This document shows positions 11,793-24,703 of a DNA stretch of 64,000 nt, piece by piece. This DNA is from Phascolomyces articulosus (Eukaryota > Mucoromycota > Mucoromycetes > Mucorales > Lichtheimiaceae), in assembly GCA_025677815.1 (NCBI GenBank), contig JAIXMP010000002.1, positions 868,001-932,000 on the forward strand. Direction: 5' to 3'. The notes below the pieces were generated by a model. The model saw nothing but the letters and a program-made list of their open reading frames with translations. It was not told the DNA's origin and searched no databases. A program made the translations under genes and the position numbers. Each line of letters begins with the position of its first letter. Position 1 is the first letter of the stretch.

Positions 11793-14400
11793 GAAAAAAG
11801 ATGGTTAAGATGCATTTTACTATACTCGCCGTTATTTTAAAATATTTTTGGCTGTATAACGGCACAAGTAAACAAAACACCTGATTGATAAATATTTATA
11901 GAAGATTAATCATGAGTGATATGCGTATTTCATCATGTGATGGCCTGTGCCGTTTTCATAGTTTTTATTGAATTCATAATCATGAATTTTTTATATGCAT
12001 TTTTTTTGTGATTAGCATCAATTGATATATGGATAGGTATGGCCATTGGTAAAACACTCCATCCATCATCATTGATAGAGGACATAAAGAGAAAGTTTGA
12101 TAAATTAGAATCGGACGGATTTTAACTTTTAAAAAGTTTGTACTACAAACATTGCTTCTAAGCCGGAGTACGCAGTAAAGGGTTATACTCCATTGCCAAC
12201 AAAATAAAAAATTGTTGAATGGTAAAAAGCACAACCACATTCTTTTATTGATACACCATTAATACCGACTTGTTTATTTGGGTGTGTGTTTCGTTACAAA
12301 GTATAATAACTTTAACGAATATTATGGCAAAATATTTTTAAAGAAAAAATACGTAGCATGAATCTCATTGATCGACAGAAAAAAAAGTCCGTATGGCATT
12401 GTAAATAGTAGATCCATTAATAAACAAACTTTTCATAACATTTCTCTTAACTGGACATTGTTTTTTTAATAGTGAAAACTTCTGTTTCGACGTTACAAAA
12501 ACAATCATGACATTGTGTGTGTTGAATCCATATTAATTTATTGACATGGTCTGTGCATTCAGAAGTCTTCCGAAAAAAAAAAGTGGTCCTTTTAAAAGTA
12601 GACAATGTCGTTGTCTTGGAAATTTATGTTAGGTTAAAAATGGCACGTGTCACCTGGTTCATAAAAAAAATTCCTGCATAGTTCAGGGACATGTTATTCA
12701 AAAAAATGAAAGATATTTGGATTGCTATCATAAAAAATATATATCCGCTGAGCGTCTTTTTTCTTTTGATCGATACAACATGGGGTACATGTTTAAAAAA
12801 ATCTGAATAATTCAGGAGCCCAGACCAATTTCAAATGTTTTTATTTGAACACCCTCGATCCAGCATTCGTACCTAGGACGGTGTTGTGTGATACTTTTGC
12901 CAAAGATATATATTCTTATAAAGTGATATGATTTCTTTTGCTATTAGTTAATAGAACCCACATGATGTACTTCTTTGTACTTATAATATTTATAAAACAG
13001 CAACCAATATATTATAGATGAGATGAAGAGAAAAAAAAAGTCGTACATTAGGTAATAAAGATGGCCACCAAAGTTGAGCGTGATTAATTCTATATATTTA
13101 TTTGCTAAAGAACTTCTTATCATCATCTTTTAGATAAAAACCTAAGTTGAATTCAAAAAGATGTACTATATATTAGAAAAAAAAATAGGGCTAGGAATTG
13201 GGGATTACAAAGGCAATAATAATACGCATGAATCATAAATTGCATTAATGTGGAACGAATATGCTACGCTTCAGATTCATTTGACGTCATTGTGATTTTT
13301 TATTTAACAGCCTAAATATTGTATCATTGTAACAACAGTAATAGAGTTGTTTAATACATAAGATACTACAACAAATAGATTAGCAATCTACACGATTCTT
13401 TTACTGCGTCAACAAGATAGAAACTGGTTTAAATAAATTTTGTTGTAATTATTACAAATGATTCAATGGTTAATAATGTAATCATCTTCTCAGTGAGCCA
13501 ATAATCCACCCATCTATTATTATATAATAGAATGAATTTGTTCAAGAACATGGATCCATTATTCAAAATTTCAAGTTTATTATGACTAATAAAGTAGATG
13601 TTGATCGGAATAGATGGGTTTTCTTCACTCAGATGATAATAACATTTTTTTTATAATCTCTTTTTTTTAACTGAATCATCATCAGCTACTTTATAATATA
13701 GTGACAAACAGAATATCACTTTGATATATATTTTATACAAGTTTTGAAGTTAGAGGCAATGACACTGCATCATCATTGATACATGACTGCGGGGGAGATG
13801 TGTGTGTGTGGGGGGGGGGGGTGAATACGTCCGTGAGAAAAATTGAGATACAAAATCCACCCGAAAAATCCCATACTTTTTTTTAAAAAAGTGATTTAGG
13901 GCCTTTCAAAAGGAAAAAAGAAACCCTCATGTCTTCACATGGTCCACCTTAAAAAAAACGAACTATTACCTTATTATAATATTTTTTAAGACATGTTTTA
14001 TTGTACCATGGAATGATTCATGTAACTCCACGGAAAATGGGTTTCTTTTTTCTATATTGTTATCATCCATCATGTATAATTTCTGTTGAAGAATTTGAAT
14101 TAAATTGTTATCATTTTTATTATTATTATAGGGAGAGAAAGAAGGAGAGAGAAAATTATGCTGTTTTGTAGGATTCTAAGTCGAATCGTACTGGATTATA
14201 TCATATACAATCACTCCGACCCTGAAAAAAAAAATGAATACGTTTTTTTTCTTGGGTTCATCATACACCATTTTGCATTCATTTCAGGTCATATAATATA
14301 TATATAGACCTTCTTCTTTTATTTCTATTTTTCTCTCTTCAAGTCTTTCAAAACGTCGTCCTTACTCGTTCCTATCGCAGTTTCCCTCATCAAAGAGGTC
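11790..14400. other. Gene-poor 2.6-kb intergenic region
   Basis: AT-rich with scattered poly(A)/poly(T) runs and a (TG)n plus G12 tract at about 13799-13821. Only short open frames without motifs or plausible splicing. The right end should contain the promoter of the mitofissin gene. No RNA gene or transposon seen. Confidence 0.6.
13799..13821. repeat. (TG)n followed by G12 homopolymer
   Basis: Simple-sequence tract, unusual only because a 12-G run stands in very AT-rich sequence. Confidence 0.85.
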
Positions 14401-14796
14401 ATGTGGAGCAAATTGCTTCATGTCACTGTCGATGCTGTTTTAGTATCGACATTACTAGCAGGAGTCAAACGTACCACTGGATTACAGTAAGTTTTTAAAG
14501 TTTTTCTTTTCCGCTCTTTTCTGAAAGAAAAAGCTCAGCCCTGTCATGAAAGAGTGATCAGGACCGAACCGACCGATCGATGTTATAAAAAAAAAAGGTC
14601 GGAAGGTATAACTGGTTGGAATAACACCCTTTTTTTTTGTGTGTTTGATGATTGAAATAGACCGGCTATTCACAAGATTCAAAACAAGGAAATTCGAGGA
14701 TATTTAGAAAGTTATCTTAATGTTGGAGAATATGTATTAGACAGTGCGATATTGATCATGAATAATTCTTCTTATTTTGAAAGAAAACAAGGATAA
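14401..14796 (+). CDS. atg44: Mitofissin-type small protein (DUF1748 / Atg44 family)
   Basis: Predicted mitochondrial intermembrane-space protein that drives fission of mitochondria needed for mitophagy (known for fungal Atg44). Two short exons, 14401-14486 and 14661-14796, join in phase (donor GTAAGT, acceptor AAATAG) to give 73 residues, the same size class as fission yeast Atg44. The protein starts MWSKLLHVTVDAVLVST and continues with LLAGVKRTTGLQPAIHKI. An amphipathic N-terminal helix is followed by a Gly-x-Lys-Arg turn and the motif YLNVGEYVLDSAI, all typical of DUF1748. The tail is NNSSYFERKQG. Related yeast DUF1748 proteins include Ego2, so an EGO/TORC1-linked role is the alternative, but the LLAGVKR-TG and YLNVGE pattern fits the mitofissin branch. 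Recognition is by memory of the family; no search was run. Confidence 0.78.
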
Positions 14797-14984
14797 TAAT
14801 GACCTCATCATCTCTACTCTATACCTTATTAAAAATCCTTGGCAAATCCACATCCCAATATTCATTACATGTGAAAATCGGTTCTTATGACGGATAAATT
14901 ATTACCAAATCATTTCATGCATTCATTTTTTTTAACACAAAATTATAAAAGATATGATTCATTTTTATTATCATTAAAAATTTA

Positions 14985-16319
14985 TTAAATATCTCGTACA
15001 CGTTCAACGCGACCACATTCTGGTAAATGATTTCCTCGGTATTTGATCAAATATTCACCATTGGGTCTTGCAGTGACGGTCTTATTCACAGGACAACCCT
15101 ATAAATCATGAATAATAATAATAATGTCAGAAACGATCCGGTTTGTTGTTTTATGATAAAAGCTCCGCCCCGCAGCAAAAATCCACTTAGACAAAACCAC
15201 CCAAACAACCAAACTTAAAATCCGCAAAATCCAGCGATTTCCCGTGAAGAGTTATAATATGTTGTTTACCTTATTACTGTTGGAACACTTATAATAAATG
15301 CTTTTACAACCAGTCTTTTTTTGTGTTGTGTTTCCGTTATTTTTCCAAAAGTAATCATCTTGGTACGGAAATTCCCGGGTCTCCACTATTTTTGTGATGG
15401 CCTGCATCTCTCTTCGTTTTCGTGGACGTTCATCCTCCTCTACATCTTTATTAGGAGTACTGGTAGTAGTATTATTATTATACATGGAATCAGGTGATGG
15501 GTATGAGCTATAATAAAATTTTGTTTATCATCAGTTGTCAAATAAACGTACGTTGAGTTGTAAAAAAAAGAGATTATTTTTTTTTCCTTATGGGAGTAAA
15601 ATGATCTATACATTTTAAACTTACTTTGATGGGGATGAAGGAGGAGAAAATGATAATGATGTAACAGATGATGGATAATGAGTATGTTGTTGTAATGGTG
15701 ATGATAAAGTAGGTGGAGGAGATTGTTGAGTTCCCATGGCAACCATGGCAAATGCAGCTGAATTCCTTCTTCGTTGATGTTCCATCATGGTTTGTTGTTC
15801 ATCATTATTTAAAGCAGATGAATTGACAGATGATAAAGAAGAAGTAGAAGATAAGGATGAGTTGGATCGACGTCGTTTAGGAATATGTGATATGGATGAA
15901 GATGATGATGTATTTGATGCTGAATGCTGTTGTTGATGATATTGACAATAATGAGATGAACATGAGGATGTGGTATTATTATTATTTGATTTTTCTCTTG
16001 GATAAAGATCAAGTTCTTTGATTCGTAATTTAGCTTCTTCTGTCCTTCGTTTATCTTCTTCGACTTTACTTGTCAAGATCAATTTTAAAAGTTCAGGTTG
16101 TGATTTATATTGTTGGATTAAATCTTGTAGTTCAGAAGTGGATTCGGATGTCACCGATAATTCACTAGATTGAGAAGAAATGGATTGTTTTCTTCTCCTT
16201 TGTTTTTCACATAGGACTCCTTCTTTACAAGAAGTTGATAATGATGATGATGTATTAGTGGTAGGAGAAATAGAATTATATTTAGAATTTGCAGTCAAAT
16301 GTTGTTGATGTTGTTGCAT
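14985..16319 (-). CDS. WRKY-GCM1-like zinc-finger protein, putative transcription factor
   Basis: Three exons, 16319-15625, 15507-15270 and 15098-14985, join in phase to give 348 residues. The N-terminal two thirds is Ser/Asn/Gln-rich low complexity with basic patches (EKQRRRKQS, PKRRRSN) and one helical segment, LQDLIQQYKSQPELLKLI, then VEEDKRRTEEAKLRIKE, likely coiled-coil. The C-terminal domain (about 275-340) resembles a WRKY zinc finger: DDYFWKNNGN stands where plants have DGYRWRKYGQK, followed by IYYKC, GCPVNKTV, YLIKYRGNH and LPEC. Putative zinc ligands are C-x6-C and H-x3-C. Established knowledge: WRKY-GCM1-type fingers occur in some early-diverging fungi. The WRKYGQK heptad is not conserved, so DNA specificity is unknown. 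A FLYWCH-type assignment is the main alternative within the same superfamily. Confidence 0.7.
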
Positions 16320-17950
16320 ATTTGTTGTATATGAATATTTATATAAGAAAAAGAATAAATAATTTTAATAATAATAATAATAAAATGTAGAAAAAGAACA
16401 AAAAGGAAGAAAGAAAGAAAGAAAAAGAAAATGTTACGATCCAAAGAAACGAAGAATAGGCTGCTTATATAAGAGTTTTGATAAAAATGTGGGGGAAAAG
16501 TAAAAAATCATGTAATCTCCATTGTTTGAAAATAAAAATATTTTTTTTTCCCATGTTACCTTATTAAAAACGAATGAGATGATGTATTTTTTGAAGGGCC
16601 ATGAAAAAAATAAGGTACCCAAAAAAGGGGAAACAATACCAAATTTATGAGGTGAGTTTAATAAGTAAATTGAAGGGCACAAGCAGAGAGTTGTATTAGA
16701 AAAATTTGGAGGCAAATTCCTATCATTGCACGGGATTTTCATGTGCAGATTCGATCTGGATTCCGTGATCACTCTTACTTTGCCCGTCTTTTTCTCTTGT
16801 TCTTCCAATCTTATCAATTTAATTCTCTTATTTTTATCTCTTAAAAAGTATCATAAAGAAGTGTTTTTATTTTCTGATTAATTATTGCAATAGTCTAGAA
16901 GAATCATCACAAAATGTATATATTTTATATTAACTATTTTTAATCTTAATAGATATGTATTGTTGTGTTATGACATCAGTAAGAGTATTATAATCATCTT
17001 ATAGTTTTATGATGGGTAGAGTAGGAAACTAAGTTGTTAAATGGATGAATCAGACAGAGTCAAAGGGTTTTCGGGATGAATAAGTGAATATTTTTCAAGC
17101 CAATTCAAAGGCAACCGAAACTTTGTTCACTCACGTGTCATGTTATAAATTGGCTGGGCTTTCTTTTTTTATAAGTGTTCAATTTTGCATTACCCTCGAA
17201 AACCCTACAAATTCGCACATTTTCTATGACAAAGCGAAACCACCTTTCATTCGGAGTTATTGTATACACTTGTTGCTTTCCCAGGTTCTGCCGAATATTC
17301 CCCTCTCTCCTCACTCACTTATTACACATCTTTTCTCCTTTCATGATTGTTTGACAGCAAAAACATACTTCAAAAAAGGCTCATGTGAAAACTAATATGG
17401 TACTACATGGAGAAAAATTTTTTTTTCTTCTTTATGATTAGTTAACACGATGATGAAATGATTCTTCTTCTTTCAAATTTCTTTTTTTTATAAAGATATG
17501 TCTCTAAAAATTGCAGACTTTTAATTACAGTGTAGAATGATAGAAACAAAAAAAAGCCTAAAAGATTACCCCATATGAGTTAGCATTCACATATTTTTAT
17601 TATCAGCGGAAAACGATAATAATAGTAATAACCAATTGCCAAGAAGGGAAGAATCATAATAGCTACATTTATATATATATTTATAATTGTAATGAAAATC
17701 CATATAAATATGAAACCTCCAAGGGGATAATATAAAAATATAACAAAAGACTTAAATGACCATCTTTATTATATCTCGCCAGTGAAAAAAAAACCATGAC
17801 GAACAAAAAGTGGCGATTTGTTTATCAAGTTGATATCCTTTTAAGTATACAAATCCTTTTTTCATATGTCGATCATTTTTTTAATCTTCATATTGAATCC
17901 TTTTTGTTTCGTCTCGTCAATTGATAATACGGATCGATCCTGCGCGCTCC

Positions 17951-17972
17951 TATATATATATATATATATATA
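17951..17972. repeat. (TA)11 microsatellite
   Basis: Eleven TA units in the intergenic region upstream of the MIT-domain gene. Confidence 0.9.
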
Positions 17973-18393
17973 ATGACTCGATAACCCAATTCTTATAAAA
18001 TGGCATCAAGAATCCCATTCTAATGAATCAAACATTCTTTATATAAATATTTCCATCTTTTTTCCATCTCAATAAGTACACATGTTTTTATACATATAAA
18101 ATATATTTTTTTGGAGGTCCTTTTTATCTCTCTCCTGTTTACTTCAAAAGGAATTTTCTTGGCTCCGATCCGATTCTTTATTGTTCAATTTACACTTTAA
18201 AACTTTAAAAAATATGCAACTCCCCTCCACACAACCTCATTTTTACACTTATTAGACATGATAACCTACTAACAACAACAGCATATCAACTTTTTTTAGA
18301 TAATATAAAAAAATATGTTACTCATCTTTTACCTCCTTAATACCAAAAACTTGTTACCTTAAAGCCGCATGCTTGTTTTACTTTGAGAGAAAC

Positions 18394-18403
18394 TATATAA
18401 AAA
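18394..18403 (+). promoter_or_regulatory. Probable TATA box of the MIT-domain gene
   Basis: TATATAAAAA, 126 bp upstream of the ATG at 18529, followed by a pyrimidine-rich stretch typical of fungal initiation regions. Inferred from sequence and position only. Confidence 0.45.
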
Positions 18404-18528
18404 CTTTACTAAAATCCTTATTTATTTATTAATTTTCAACTCTTCCCTTTCTTTTTTTTTCTTCTTGTGTATTAAAAATATACATTTACTTACTCAATCA
18501 CTCTCATTTATTTAATATAATTATTATC

Positions 18529-20417
18529 ATGCAACAAAAAAAGCGTGGCCTTTTTCGATCCACGAGTCGTTTATTTCTTCGTGGTGCGAATAATCATATT
18601 AATAACAGCAACACCAACAGCAACAATAATAATAGCAGTAAAAAGGATCTTGATCAATTAGCTGTAGAAGCAGCTTTATCCAAAGCTAAATTAGCTGTTT
18701 TACATGATTCAGCTGGTGATATTGACAGTGCTATTGATGCTTATACCGAAACTGTAGAATTACTGGCTGATGTAAAAGACAAGACATTGATTAAAATTGT
18801 AAGTTAAACCTGAAAAAAAAATTAGTCAAGAATAGATAGACTTACAATTCTTTATTATAATCTAATTTAGCATGATACCTATGCACAACGGATTGAAGTA
18901 TTAGCTTTCGCTCAAAATAGTAGTATGGATCCATCGGATAATAATAATAACAAAGCAATCATCGATGAAAAAGAAAAGCAAAAATGTATAATGGATGTGA
19001 CAATTGATCCTACCCCATCTTTATGCTTGAGCGGTGGCGAAGAATCCGAATGTTCTCAACCACCTACTCCGTCCACTTCTACCATTTCCGATCCTTGGAT
19101 CATTCATCATTTACCATCGACATCGGTGTCATCATCATCATCTACCACAACCACTCGAACTTCTTCTTCTTCTAATAGTAGTAGTAGTCATCATAGCACA
19201 AGTCATGGTGACCTGAATACTATTTTTGAAACGGACCAAGAACAACAACCCTTCCAATTACGCTTGACGTTACCGAGAACCATCACCACCTCCTGTTTTC
19301 TAGATGACGCTACAGTGGACGACGACAACGATCATGATGAAGAGAATAACCAAAGTAATGATGAACAGCAACAAAAACAGCCCTCTTCTTCTTCCAGTTA
19401 TTCATCTTATTACTGGACCATGATGAAACGATTCAAACAAAGTATGACACAAGGTGGATATTTGACTGATCGTTTATATGTTCCCAAACAATTGTGGTAC
19501 AATCAGCAACACCGACCCAATTTACCTCATCTTGATCATAAATTAGCAATGACAGAGCATTTGCTTGCTATCTTAAAATTACTCAAACAACGACAAGACC
19601 CCAAAGTAGATGCTATGCGAACGTTAATGACATTACAACAATTAGAAGAAACATTGATCAAAACACCCTCTTTATCTACCGCTGCCATATCATCCTCTAC
19701 AGCAATACACCCCACCCCTTCTCCTTCTTTTTCTTCTCAAACATCTTCCATGATTCATTCTGCTGCGAAAAAATGGCGGGCTTCTATTCATCGTCAGGTA
19801 CCTGCTAAAAAAAATTATCCCTCCTCCTCCTTTTTGGTTTCATAAAAAAAATAAGAGAGCTAAATCTGTTCATAATTTTTTTTTTTAGATCCAAACTGCT
19901 TCTGCATGGAAAAATAACAAGTTTGTCGATCGTATACGATCTGATCATTCTACACCTAAAATGATGTAAGTTTTATACTAATAAATATAACCTGCATTTT
20001 GTAGGAAACAAATTGTCTCTTCTTCCATAGAATCCAGGCTCACCTAATTTATTATTATTATTATTAGAGATGATCGATACCATATGTATATTCGTACTTT
20101 AATCAAATTATTTACTGCCGCCCAAGTGCTCGGTATGTATTCATCATTTATTAAACCTTAAAAATAAATGAAGTACTATTCTACTCTTTGTTTCATCCAA
20201 TATATATTAATGATGATCCTTATAATATAAATATATAGATCAATGGCACTCTGAATATTCAATGGATCGAAATACATCTATTCATCAACAAATCCTTGCC
20301 AAAATTGAATTATGTGCAGATATGCTAGGTCATATTGTTTGTAATAATGTATTGGAAGATTTCAAGATTTTATGGGAATCTTGGGTGAATCGAGGCAATC
20401 AATATATGAATGATTGA
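18529..20417 (+). CDS. MIT-domain protein
   Basis: Five exons, 18529-18798, 18871-19797, 19889-19965, 20068-20132 and 20239-20417, join in phase to give 505 residues. A basic N-terminus (KKRGLFRSTSRLFLRG) and an Asn-rich spacer precede an MIT (microtubule-interacting and transport) domain at about 40-105: LAVEAALSKAKLAVLHDSAG and IDSAIDAYTETVELLADV, completed after intron 1 by HDTYAQRIEVL. The middle is long, acidic and Ser/Thr-rich. A conserved-looking helical C-terminus includes YLTDRLYVPKQLWYNQ, the DHKLAMTEHLLAILK region and, in the last exons, YHMYIRTLIKLFTAAQVLDQ. MIT domains bind ESCRT-III tails or act in endosomal sorting, so a role in trafficking is inferred. No AAA or protease domain is present, so it is not Vps4 or a calpain. 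The individual orthologue is not recognised. Confidence 0.8.
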
Positions 20418-20730
20418 TAAATTGTTTGTTTCTCTCCTTTATTCCATCAATGGTATGTTATTATTGTTGTTGTGCAATGAATGTTGTTTGTATAGTAGAA
20501 ATCAGTATATATTTTATAGTTAAAAAATGTTTTGTATACAGTGTCTTTTTATATATCTTCAAATAAATACATCTTTTCAAGATCATCTTTTTTATATACT
20601 TGTATATAAATATCCAATATTTTAATTGGTATAGATAGGAACCTTCTTTACATAATAGATCTATATTAAAAACATGGTATTCAAATTATATATATTTATT
20701 ATTTATATTCATTTTTTAAAAAAATAGGAT
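20418..20730. other. Convergent 3' intergenic region
   Basis: About 310 bp between the 3' ends of the MIT gene and Vac14. AT-rich, with AATAAA at about 20561-20570 serving as a likely poly(A) signal. Nothing else seen. Confidence 0.6.
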
Positions 20731-23700
20731 TTATTTACGCCCTCCTCCTAATCCAGTTGCTGTTGGTTTCCGTGGTGTTGTTCGACCCGAATGCCCGGTT
20801 GCACGCATAAATTGATGTTGTGCACTACTACTCGTACTCCCTGAATGACTATTATGACTCATTCCGTTCCCATTGCTTGACGTGGGTCGTGGATCATTAT
20901 TATTATTACCAATACTTGCACCATTGCCAATGGATGATCCATCGTTACCTCCTCCTCGTTTACTTAATAAACCACTACTTGTACTTGCACCCATGGTTGT
21001 CCCCATTTTGGGGCTATTAGTATGGATCGCATAATTGTTGGTGCCTCCATTTCCATTTCCTCCTCCTCCGTTACTACTGATACCATTCCCCACATTATTA
21101 CTATCGTCACGATAAAAATGAAATGAAGGATCACCTAATTGAATTATTATTATTATTATTATTTGCTTGTCAGATTTCTTTTAATTTTGAATGATATCCG
21201 TGGGTGTGAACTCATTGATTTACCATCCCTTCTCTTCTTCACTTACTATTATAACGTGATCTTCTAGAGCGACCATTACTACTTCTTGGTATATTTTGCA
21301 TAGCTTGTTTCCTTTGACGTTCATGTCTTGATTGAACAGCTTTAAAATGTTGTAGTAATTCTTGGAATTTAATACCATCATCATTAGTTCTAGATGATTT
21401 ACTTGTTCCTCGCTGTTTTGTTGTGGATGGTTCTGTAGGTGATAAGCTATAAATAAATAGTTTTTTTTTTTTTTTTTTCGTTTTCCAAAGGTTAGATAAG
21501 AACAAAAATTGGGCAGATCCTTTTTTAATTTATTTTCATGATCCCCTAGAATCCCCCCATGGTTTTACAACATTCTTAAAGAGGAAAATACATTATGGCA
21601 TACCTTTTATTTGGCATCATATGGAAGAAACCCAAAGAAGAAACACTACTCAATCGATTTCGTAATGTTGAAAAAGCAGAGGATTGTGGTAAAAGCATCA
21701 ATATACCATAAAGGCATTTGAACAAATAAGGGTATTTTTCGGGTTCCAATAATTGTAATCGTAAATCTATTAATATATAATAATAAGCATCAAAATAGAC
21801 TAGCTTTCTTGTTTAGTTTGGTTTTGGATTGAGTTCATTAAACTTACAAGTAAATACGGGTGATTCCAATAGTTGTACTAACTTGTCGACTTGAATTAAC
21901 ATGCTAACTGTGATTTCCAATTCGGCACTAGTAATTTATGTTTATATCTTTATAAGTCTCTCTTTCTCCCTTATCTCTCTTTTTACTAACCTTCTCGTTT
22001 CAAATATAAAAAAAAGAAGCATTGATAGAAGAGAGTTGTATTAAAAAATACTTACAAAATTTGAAGCATATTGGCAGCATGTTCATAGGCTTGAGCTAAC
22101 AAACATAATGAAAATGTTGCCACTGCATTATGACACCAGGAACGATACAATGTAATAAACAATCGTTGTCCATCCTATGAAATAAATATATAACATTGAT
22201 ACATTTTTTTTAAATAAGATGCTCCTTTTCCCCATTTTTTGTTGGATTATAGCAATTATACCTTATGATCCAAGTTTCGTAAACGTTTCCGTAAGTCTGA
22301 TAATTCAGACGCTGTGATGAGTATCAAGTTGAGATTTTGTACCATAATACTAGCGAATTCTAAATCCTATAGATAGATTCATATTGAATATACTTTGTTG
22401 TCATGTTGTAGTGAGCACAGTAAAAAAAATCAATGTACCTCATCATTGCCAAGAATATCAGCAATGGTGGTGTATATTCGTTCTGGATCTAAACTAAGAC
22501 ATAATTGTCGAATGATTAAACTGCCTCTGGATTCAAGTAATCGACGATCCGTACTGAACAATGATAATAAATTGGTCATAAAATGACGAAAATATTCATG
22601 ATTTGAATGAGAAGATATTTGTGCCAAAAGTTGTAAATCCCTTCGAACCACCTATTTTTTAATAAAAACCATTTCGTAAGCATACCTATATACATGGATC
22701 CACTCTTTTTTTGAACCTTATTCTAGTTCTTACCTCTTCTGAAGAATCCGATAATGTTTTCAATAACGCTGGGAATGTACCATCGTCTGATGCCAGGATC
22801 TGTAAAAAAAACAACACATACATTATTTTGGTTTCCAAAAAAAAAAGATAATATTGCAAAAAGTAAATTACCTTGGTAGGTGCTTTTTTATGTAACATCA
22901 AGAGCCACTCCAGACTTGCCACTCGAGTTTCTTCATTTTCATTTAAAAATTGTAACCTGAGGTTAGATACGGTTGCCTGATAATCGAATGGTTCTTCCTC
23001 CACTGATCGATCTTGTAAAGAAGGAGATGCATCTACATCCGGATCTACTCCTGAGCTTTCTTCTGTTGCTGTGGGTGGTGGCGTAGGTGAGCTTGCTTTG
23101 GACATGGTTGCTGTGGATGATGTTGTAGCTTTGGTGTCCATGATTGTCGTCGTCGATGCTTCCAATACCAATTTTTGTAAATTTCTATTCGTTTCTATCG
23201 CTGTATTTTGAATCACTAACGTAGGATGTGCTAAGCAAGGTAACACAGCTAATATGATTTTTGGTGTAAATTGAATCACGACATCTTTGGCAATGGAAAT
23301 AAATTCATTGATCCATTGCAATGCTGTTCGTTGAATATCTTCTTCAGGTGAAGATAAATGTTTGACCAATGTTTCTACAATCCGATCATATTGAACAATC
23401 ACACCTTGACCTGGTACATACGTTCCTTTCCCAAAACTACTACTACTTTGACTACTATTTTCTCCATCTTCATTCAACTGGGTGTTATTATTTTCCTCTA
23501 CGGTAGCACTTCCACTGACCCCATGATGATCTCGAACAGCTGCTGCTTGTTTAATTTCTTGTAAGAATTCACCCAACAAAACACTGGTAGCGACTCTAAC
23601 ATCATGACTCGGGTCACTAAGACAATTCAATAATCCATCCAAGAATTCAGGCAAGAAAGAAACAAGTTCAAGATCGGGGATGGAGTCCAAGACAGAAATC

Positions 23701-24703
23701 CAAGAGACAAGGTATTGTCGAGTAAATGAATTTTTCACATAAATGCGTTGACTGAGGACAGGGATGAATCGTGGTAATGAAAATGCAGTATTGCGTGGTA
23801 ATGATTGTGGGACTACTAAATTATCGGTTTCATGCTCGGATTCAGGTGGATTATAAGGATCTTGATGAGGTGAGACGTAGGTGGTGGAGAGTTCAGAGAC
23901 GATGTCTTTTATTAATCGATCCAATAAATCGGCGCCGTTTTTCACTGTCAGTGTGGGATCAGCTGCAAGCTATTTTCATGCGATATGATTTGCGTGAGTT
24001 GAAAATGTGTATAGATACACACACACACATACATTACATAGATATATATAAACAGACAGAAAGAGAGAGAGAGAGATAGGCTAATCATCACTCATTATTG
24101 AAAAAAAAAAACTTACTTTACAGAGGGCATCAAAGATGCTGTTAAAGAATCGTAACACTTCTCCTTTAGCGACCTTGGCAATATTGTACATACTCTCACA
24201 TGCGTAGTACCGTACTCGTGAATCTTGGTTACTGAAGCATGACAGGATCGGTGGAACAATGATATCAAGATACGGCGCAACAGCCTATTCATTTGAGGGC
24301 AAAAAAACCATGTCCATCATTATGAAGAACAAACTTAAAAAACGTTCTTGACTCTAATTTATATTTCTTCTTACCGGACCCAGAGCGATCGCAGTGGCTG
24401 CTAAACCAATCAACCCACCATTGCGTGCATTGGAATTATTTGAATAGACAAAGTCTTGTACAAGTGTATCAATAATATCGGTAATATGGGCTGGTGTGGT
24501 TTCATTGTCTCGCACAAGTCTATTATTTGATAACACACGTCAATCTTGGGGAACAACCTTTTTTTTTATTTCGAAGGGCATTAGGAACAATGCATGTTTT
24601 TTTCTTCTTACTTTTCAATTTCTAAAGCAGCGGATTTACGCTTATCATAAATCTTATCAGTAAGGCCACGTACTAGATGGGCCGAGAATAAGTTGACGTC
24701 CAT
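20731..24703 (-). CDS. VAC14: Vac14, scaffold of the PI(3,5)P2 kinase complex
   Basis: HEAT-repeat scaffold that holds the Fab1/PIKfyve kinase and Fig4 phosphatase together on vacuole/endosome membranes, controlling PI(3,5)P2. The start at 24703 gives [20 protein letters not shown]. About twelve exons follow with [20 protein letters not shown], the [14 protein letters not shown] block, [19 protein letters not shown], and the Fab1-binding region with [34 protein letters not shown] and [20 protein letters not shown]. Later exons carry LRLQLL and [20 protein letters not shown], the conserved C-terminal Vac14 region. Fungal additions are an acidic Ser/Thr insert near 23040-23150 and a Gly/Asn/Ser-rich tail (20731-21093) ending TGLGGGRK. 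The tail is simple sequence and probably disordered. No key region appears missing. Confidence 0.92.

Larger units (their letters stand above)
16320..18528. other. Divergent intergenic region, 2.2 kb
   Basis: Upstream DNA shared by the WRKY-like gene (-) and the MIT gene (+). AT-rich, many poly(T)/poly(A) runs, an AT microsatellite at 17951-17972 and a probable TATA box at 18394. Open frames of about 100-127 codons here show no motif and look fortuitous. Confidence 0.6.

Noticed and set aside
16434..16817. 127-codon open frame on the minus strand upstream of the WRKY-like gene.
   Set aside because: No motif, biased by homopolymers and lying in promoter DNA.
17084..17395. 103-codon open frame on the plus strand.
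   Set aside because: No recognisable domain, no plausible splicing partners, low-complexity hydrophobic/Ser content.
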